Source: Lycium barbarum
Taxonomy: Eukaryota; Streptophyta; Magnoliopsida; Solanales; Solanaceae
Reading direction: 5' to 3'
Assembly (NCBI RefSeq): GCF_019175385.1
Contig: NC_083337.1
Span: forward strand, 23,986,621-24,050,620
DNA: 64,000 bases
The notes under the pieces are model-generated. The model did not search any database, was not told the DNA's origin, and was given only the letters and a program-made list of their open reading frames with translations. The translations under genes and the position numbers were made by a program. Below are positions 57,413-64,000 of the stretch, in pieces; the first letter of the stretch is position 1, and each line of letters starts with the position of its first letter.

Positions 57413-59390
57413 GAACAGCCAGAGAGGTTGATGAGCAGTTATATCCCTATTTAAAGCCCCATTTATTGTCTTGACCTAATATTGATTTCCCCCAAGTTAC
57501 AGTTGCCACTGAGAGAAAAATTTAGCACTAGATACTTGAAAGTTTGGAAGGTAACCTCTTTAAATCCCTCCTTTCACCATCCTTTAATTTCATCTTTCTT
57601 CTTACACCATTTATGATTATGGTAAAGCATAATCATAAATGAGAGTTCTTTCTCAAAATTCTTATGAGACTATGAGGTAAAGGTGGGAATGTTGACCTAG
57701 AATAATTAGTAACTCTAGGATGGCTTATTCATTGCATGAATTAGATTTATAACTAATTCTAAGCCTAATTCCTTTCTATCGCTCAAATGGGTTAACTTGT
57801 TAGATGCTATGAATGATGTGTGTGAATTAGTGAGGTGAATTTGACTTAGGTAAACCTTGATTTCCCTAAAAGAGGTGAAATAGCAATAAATTAAGAATCT
57901 AGAATAATGCTTTTAGCCCTATGACCCCAAATTCCTAATTGTTGCTGACATGAATGTATCCATCATTCCTAGACCTCTCGGATCTACAAATTTCCCTACA
58001 TAGATGGAAGATGGATTCCAAGTGGATGTTCGCGCACCTGTTCGAGTTTGAGGTAGGTTGTGGCTTCCCTTTATTGGTAGACTCCGGTTAGACTTTCATA
58101 TACGAGTGTTAGATAAAACAGAGTATGCATGTATAGGATTTTAGAGGTGGGATGGACACTCAGATTGATAACGTCGAAGAAGTAGCAGTTATTATGTTGC
58201 ACTAATATAGTGGTGGATTTATGATTACCTTATGGTGGGACTTTGATTCACGAAGCGTATGTTTCGATGATATTGTCGGAGAATGCATGTAAATCATCGG
58301 GTATGAAGTTGGGTTGTATATTTTCTTAGGTTGGGGCTCGTTGTATGATTGGGGGCTAGCCACCCCGTTGTCCGAGATTTCTTGCTGGGAATGATCGAGT
58401 ATCTGATGCCCGAGGTCTTTACTGGGATCGTGAGAGTGGTAAATTGACTGCTCGGGTTCCCCATGGGTCATAATCGTCGAGACATGGAGTTATTGCGTCC
58501 GGGTGATATTTTACAAGGTGCACATGCATTGGATTCATCATTCATACATTATTTCACTACATTGTACCATTTGATTTCTGGTGATATGATTGTGATGTAC
58601 TGATTCAGTTTGGCCATAGTTGGAATTAGTTGCTATTATTATAGGCAGTGAATGTGAATTTGGGAAGTGTGGTGCTAGGTGACCTTAATATGGGTGTGTA
58701 TGACTCGCTAGGTTGGGTGAGTAATGAATACTAGAATGACGAGAGAACTTTTCTTAAAACAAGAGTGAATTTTATTAATGATAGTTAACTAGTGATACTT
58801 GAGCATAATTGTCTATTGTATGGTAAATGAGCTATAAGGTGATTGGTAATGTAGTTAAGCAAATGAACCCCAAAGGAAGAGTTAATGGAAATAAGAACCT
58901 TATATTTGTTGAGGCGAGCGGTAGGTGATACCGTTGACTTAGTTTTGCCTACCATGCTTATTTGTAAATTCTATTTACCATTATGTTAATCTAACCATTG
59001 TCGGCCTATGATGCTTACCAGTACTAGTATTGTACTGATACTACTCTTGCTAAATCCCTTTTGGGGGTGTAGAATTTTTCAGGATATTGATTGATTCGAG
59101 TTTTGCGGAAGTTGCTCGGTGCCTATCTTGAAGGCTTCCATCATTCTCATTCATAGATGGAGGTGTAGACTTTATATTCATTATTGTCTTCAGTCTTAGT
59201 CGCTCTTGTACAAGTATCGACCTTGTCATGGGAAAAGAGTCGTATTTCTTAAATTGCTGTAAACAATTCCGCTATTTTGTCAATATATAATGGTTTTATT
59301 TCCGCATTTTAATTATATTATAATTTGGAGATTAATGAACCTTGTTCTTTGCCTGCAAATGATTTTATTTTGTGTTAAGGGTTCGCTTAC
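57413..59390 (+). repeat. Plus-strand LTR fragment related to 49008-51680
   Basis: It aligns with about 49312-51625 of the LTR upstream, including the TATA box (CTATTTAAAG near 57446). A segment of that LTR (around 50350-50560) is lacking here. Both LTR ends are missing. It joins LINE sequence at about 59390. Confidence 0.8.
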
Positions 59391-60892
59391 CGTACTTTGG
59401 TGGGTAAATTCACTTACGGTAGACCGATAATCGAGATTATTAAAACAAAATTCTCTGAACAGTTTCCTTTAATGGGTAAGGTTAATATTAGGGTTTACAA
59501 TTATAGACATGTGTTTGTTGATAATGCGACTTCAATTCAGTTTACTTTCAAAGATTCATTGGTATCTCGAACACAATGATGTTTATGTTTAAACGAAACC
59601 CTAATTTTGACCCTAACGAAGAAACAACTTTTGCCCCAATTTGGGTATTGATTCCTGAACTATAATATCACATGTTCAACTTGGATTATGTGAAGCAGAT
59701 TCTGATCCAAGTTGGTACTCCTCTTAAAGAATATTTGGCTACTGTTACCAAATCCAGGCCTGACATGGCAAATGTGTGAGTGGAGGTTGACCTCACTAAA
59801 ACACTCCCTAAATATGTGTTTATTGGTCAGTACAAAGAGGGAATTGGTAGGAAAGGCTATGATAAAAAACTTGTCTATGAAGGAATTCCAACTTACTATA
59901 AAACTTGTAAAATTCAAGGCCATGACAGTACCAAATGCAAGGTTGAAGTAAGGAAAAATTGCTCTACAAACAATATCAATGAGACTGAGAAGGGAAAATC
60001 GGAAGAGACTGGTAACATCAATAGGGACAATATCAACAATTTTAGCAACAAGAGCACATCACAATTCCAAAAGGGACAAAGTAGTGGTGTGATTAAAGCC
60101 AAAGAGCATAAGAATGTGAAGCAAAAAACCAAAAGCCAAGAAAAGCAGATGGAACCAAATGGAAACAAAGAAAATAGCTCCACCAACACTAACTCTAAGG
60201 CCACTCCCAACTTTGGGAAGGTAGTCCAAACATCCAATGAGCCTGAACCACCCAAAACTAGCAAGTCTGCTATAGAACAAGAATAAAAAAAAACAAAAGA
60301 AGGAAGCAGAGTAGAAAGGATAACATTCTACAAATTAAGAAAATGATGCGGACAAAGGCTAAGCTCAAACTAAATTTTGATCCCAAAGATCAGGGAAATG
60401 AGATTGGAAAACTTTCAAAAAAGAAAGTAGCAACACAGGATAAGGTCAACACTAATGAGAAACAACCAAAGATGATCCACAAGATATCAATAGTGACAAA
60501 GAACATTGCAGCTCCAGTAATCACCAAGCCAAAGATGATACTGAAACTCACAAACAAATTATTAGTGTTTGCAATATGGAAGGATTGACTGGTACACTAA
60601 TGAAGGATCTTGGTTCTCTAGAAACTATTGAAGAGTCAAAATCATTTGACAAACATGGTCCTAATATCCAAAGCCAACAGTTAGAGGAAAACGAAATTAT
60701 GCAAGTGTTACTAAAGAACAAGAACTCTCTAGTGAAGATGGCGAGGAAGAAGTGGCTAATAGGTTTTCAAAACAAACGAAAAATGTCGAAGATCAGGATG
60801 ACCCTGTGGCTAAGGAATTGGCCAAGGTTATTGTTCAACAAGGAATGTCTCCTAGGGGTTTCAACAAAAACAAAAGTCGAAATGTGTAGGAG
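59391..60892 (+). pseudogene. LINE ORF1 (DUF4283-like, zinc knuckle)
   Basis: It begins in LVGKFTYGRPIIE and continues NYRHVFVDN, IWVLIPEL, VEVDLTKTLPKYVFIG and the knuckle region YYKTCKIQGHDSTKC. The first Cys of the expected CX2CX4HX4C knuckle is Tyr. The second half is Lys/Asn-rich and ends in an acidic segment then GMSPRGFNKN. Such proteins bind the LINE RNA. Stops and frameshifts occur near 59578, 59660, 59778, 60286 and 60588. Confidence 0.82.
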
Positions 60893-61249
60893 GTGATCTC
60901 AAAAACTCTAACACTAATAAAAATGAAGGTACCTCACAAATCTTGAACCAGTCTTAATGATTAACATCATAAAATAGGATATTAGGGGCATGACATATAA
61001 AGGAGCAAGTTCAGATTGATCAAACTTATAAGATTATATAAGGCAAATTTAGTGGTTCTTCAAGAACATTTTCTAGCTACTAATCACATTTAATTTTTCA
61101 GAACCTTTTTTGGGTTTGATAAGGCTGTATCAAACAAGGATAGCAAGGTTTGGTGCTTTTGGAATGACAAAATTGACTATTCAGTTATTAACAATTCTAG
61201 GCAACTTCTGACATTGCAAGGAAATCTTGATGGCACTAAATTCTTTGTT

Positions 61250-61254
61250 ATTAG
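61250..61254. repeat. Target-site duplication ATTAG, left copy
   Basis: ATTAG here equals 62575-62579. Confidence 0.93.
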
Positions 61255-62574
61255 TGTCACGACCCGACCAGGGGCTGCGACGAGTACCTGGGGCTAGCCA
61301 CCGAGCACCCCTCATTCTACTGCTTATCATACTCGTTAAACGTCTTTTTATCAAAATCATACTTAAGTTATAAGAAAATCATCTTTCATTCGAAGATATA
61401 AATACTTTTATATGCACAAGCCTTTTGGTCATTAAAATAATATATAAATATATATACATGTGATCGCAATCTCGTGAGACCATACCACCCACACTACGTA
61501 TCTACGAGCCTCTACTAGAGTACTAGACATATGGACGGGACAGGACCCGTCGTGACCAAAACATACATGTACATAAAAGGATAACCATAAGCACCTCCGG
61601 AACAATGGAGTGCTTTCAAAACAGCTAACAGCTCCTACAAGTCTGGATAAAGATCACCTCCCTGTCTACCTGTGGGCATGAACACAGCGTCCGAAGAAAA
61701 CGGACGACAGTACAAACATTGTACTGAGTATGAGAGGCATAAACAATAATATCACATCAATGAAATAAAGGAAGTATCAATAAGGAACATCTGTATTTGA
61801 CTGTCAAATAGAAAGGAAGTGATGCATGCTAGCTTACTCATAATCATCATCATATCATATATGCAAAAATATATATAAGCTGCCCGTCCATATCGAATCG
61901 GTGTAAATAATCATTAGCCTGCGTCCAGGCCTCCCACGTCCGGGGTGTTATCTCATGCCGCCCACTAGTGGTGTCTGCCCATGCCATCTGGCCATGGTGT
62001 ATAGCTGCCCGCCTTAGCGGTGACTGCCCGGCCAAATAGGCGCGGTGTTATATCATCATCATAATATGCTCATCATAGTGCATGCATAAAGGCTCAAGGA
62101 TAACTATACTGTATCGGGGTGACGTAAAGTCGTGATCCCCCGATTTCCTTATTCATGACAAAATTTCTATGTCTTTCCACAATCCAAGTGTTACCACTTT
62201 CAACCACTCAAACCATATAAAAGGGTCATAAAACTTACCTTAGATGATGGATGAACAACACTCAAGTGGAGCTTCTCTTCTTGCACCAAAACCCTAACTC
62301 ACTTCTCTTGAGTTTTCTTGGCTTGGATGAACTTTTAATGGGTTTTATACACTTGATTCCATGGATTTGGTGTAGTAAATCTTGGTTTTCCTTAAGTTTC
62401 TTGTGGAAGAATGATGGAGAAGGTTCTAGAGGGTTCTTGGAGAGAGGAGAGTGGAAGATGAAATGAAATAAAATGAAGGAGGGTCTTTATATTAATTCAT
62501 GAAATCAGTCCCGACCAAGATGTACGGTGCGAGCGACGGAGCGTCGATCTGGACTAAAGTTCCGAGGTGTAACA
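61255..62574 (-). repeat. Solo LTR inside the LINE endonuclease
   Basis: It is 1320 bases, TGTCACGACCC...GAGGTGTAACA on the plus strand, with a perfect ATTAG target duplication. In element sense: a short palindromic stretch (62520-62555), TATA box TAATATAAAG (62485-62494), CCCG/GGT hairpins (61880-62045) and the conserved hairpin block (61535-61725). It belongs to the same broad LTR group as E1 but is shorter. Confidence 0.93.
61535..61725 (-). promoter_or_regulatory. Conserved hairpin block in solo LTR
   Basis: ACGGG (61535-61539)/CCCGT (61546-61550); CTCC (61595-61598)/GGAG (61607-61610), extended by GCAC/GTGC; CGTCCG (61688-61693)/CGGACG (61701-61706); AGTAC (61709-61713)/GTACT (61721-61725). 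It has the longest perfect stems of the set. Confidence 0.62.
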
Positions 62575-64000
62575 ATTAGAATATATGCTAAGTCCACTAA
62601 GGCAAAGAGAAGGAAGTTATAGAGCAGATTAAGGAGTCTTCGCTCTTCCATCAATGATCCATGGACTACATTAGGTGACTTCAACTTTATTATATCAGCT
62701 AATGAGATAAAAAGAGGGCATTCCCCACAGGTTGAGGGAGATTATGGACTTTATCTCATTTATGGATGATTGTAATATGGTTAATGCTGACTACTCTGGT
62801 GGTAAATTTACTTGGTGCAACGGAAAAGGTAGAAGACATAGAATTTACGAAATACTTGACAGAGTTATGATTAATGAAGAACGGGGAGAGTGGTTCCAGG
62901 TTAATAGAGTTTATCACAAGGCCAAGGCAGGTTTTGACCATAAACATCTTCTATTCAAAGCTCATAACGGAAACCAAGATACTATCAAATACTTCAGGTT
63001 CTTTAATTTTTGGACAAATCAAGAGGACTACTTGGTTATTGTGGAAAATATCGGGTACACTTCTGATGCCAATATTCAAGCTCTCTCACTTGACCATTCC
63101 AACTACACCAAATGGCTTAAGTTACAAGAGTCCATCCTAAAGGAAAAAAAGATAGAATCAAATGGGTGAAGAGGGTGACTCCAACTCAAAATATTTCTAC
63201 AGTGTAGTAAGGGACAAAAAAAGGAGAGCCCAAATTCACAGAATAAAAAATGATCAGAGTGCATGAGACAACAACAGTTCCATAGCAGATGAAGTGCAGG
63301 ATCACTTCAGAGATCTTTTCTCCCAACCAGATGAAAATTTAAACTCCTTCATCCTCAACAACATTGATCCTATACTTACCGAAGAGGATAACATCCAACT
63401 CCAGATTATTCCTGATGAAGCTGAAATAAAGAATGTTATTCTCTCCATTAATCCTAACAGTGTTGCAGGGCCAGATGGCTTTAATAGCCACTTCTACTAG
63501 GTTACTTGGATTATCATTAAACATGAGGTCTGTAATTTTGTCCAGGATTTCTTCAAAGGGACCAATCTCACAAAATTTTTCACTCACACTAACTTGGTTC
63601 TTATTCTCAAAGTGTCTTCACCTACTTCTCTGAACTATATGAAACCCATTAGCTTATGCAATATGTCCAACAAAATCATTTCCAATATCATGTCTATTAT
63701 ATTAGCCTTGATGCTCTCTAAAGTGATCTTTGACAACCGATCAGGGCTTGTGAAGGGCAAATTGATTTCAGAAAACATCTTATTAGCTAGGAAATCATTC
63801 ATGGTATGGCCAAGAAGAATGTCAAGGGAAATATAGTGATGAAACGTGACATGTGCAAAGCTTATGATAAGCTATCCTGGAGCATTCTATTGGTAGTCCT
63901 CAGACGGATGAATTTTGCTGAACCATTTATGGATCATATCTACAGGCTTCTTGCAAACAACTGGTACTCCGTTCTTATAAATGGCACCGGTTATGGTTTT

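Larger units (their letters stand above)
59391..64000 (+). mobile_element. L1-type LINE, decayed, running off the window
   Basis: ORF1 with a DUF4283-like domain and a CCHC motif is followed by ORF2 with endonuclease and reverse transcriptase, all with many stops. A solo LTR (61255-62574) splits the endonuclease. The left end joins an LTR fragment, so the element is 5' truncated or the junction is a later deletion. Confidence 0.9.
60957..64000 (+). pseudogene. LINE ORF2: endonuclease and reverse transcriptase (split, partial)
   Basis: The apurinic-type endonuclease starts near 60957 with WFFKNIF-type wording and is cut at 61254. It resumes at 62580 with the active-site motif GDFNFI (about 62675-62692), then FTWCNG, LDRVMIN and FDHKHLLF. 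RT begins near 63290: AGPDGFNSHFY, PISLCNMSNKI, LISENILLA and RDMCKAYDKLSW. It runs past the window end before the catalytic FADD block. Stops include 62621-62623 and 63499-63501. Confidence 0.85.

Noticed and set aside
49008..59390. LTRs at 49008-51680 and 57413-59390 as the two LTRs of one element
   Set aside because: The right copy lacks both ends, no PPT precedes it, and unrelated pseudogene and solo LTR lie between; they are better treated as separate insertions.
59914..60280. Minus-strand ORFs of 73 and 116 codons rich in Leu/Phe
   Set aside because: They are shadows of the Lys/Asn-rich LINE ORF1 on the plus strand.

Overview
This is plant nuclear DNA, almost certainly from a member of the Solanaceae. 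The clues are LTR retrotransposons of the TGTCACGACCC...TGTAACA and TGTAATGACCC...CGTGACA types, an RTE-type LINE whose 3' end carries the Solanaceae-style TTG-repeat tail, and one split nuclear gene with GT-AG introns. The family assignment rests on my recall of these element families; the genus is not resolved. Transposable elements fill nearly the whole window, and most are broken by stops, frameshifts and deletions. The only convincing host gene is a five-exon small C2-domain protein gene at 45944-48090.

Layout. 1-460: old LTR-like debris plus a TATA box and a 32-codon hydrophobic ORF. 461-10168: a complete but dead Ty3/gypsy chromovirus of the Tekay/Del type on the minus strand (E1), with two ~2.2 kb LTRs, PBS, PPT, gag, protease, RT, RNase H, integrase and chromodomain. 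10375-11930: a truncated plus-strand LTR. 11931-42522: a second minus-strand Tekay-type element (E4). Its two LTRs belong to different families, and its gag and protease are mostly deleted. Two complete elements sit inside its right LTR: an Athila-type element (19040-31283, target duplication AACAA) and a large LTR element without recognisable coding capacity (31937-42270, target duplication CATAA; LARD-like). 42523-43570: a copia-type gag remnant. 43571-45780: unassigned. 45793-48173: the C2-domain gene with G-box, TATA box, poly(A) signal and an RTE LINE fragment in intron 1. 49008-51960: a plus-strand LTR with PBS and a stub of internal sequence. 51990-57170: a pseudogene for a plant-transposon-protein family ORF, split by a solo LTR (53204-55898) and flanked by palindrome clusters. 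57413-59390: another LTR fragment. 59391-64000: an L1-type LINE with ORF1, endonuclease and the start of RT, split by a solo LTR (61255-62574, target duplication ATTAG) and running off the window.

Three structural patterns recur across elements and are not explained by the protein annotation. First, the TGTCACGACC-type LTRs, including the non-coding element, carry an ordered set of short hairpins whose stems differ in sequence but keep pairing. Second, nearly every LTR family has its own cluster of short GC-rich palindromes in U3, usually just upstream of the TATA box. Third, a hairpin with the same four-base loop (AGGA in element sense) sits beside the polypurine tract in Tekay, LARD-like and Athila elements although the stems differ. 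Most identifiable nonsense mutations in the elements fit C-to-T change at CG or CHG sites, as expected for long-methylated silent DNA.
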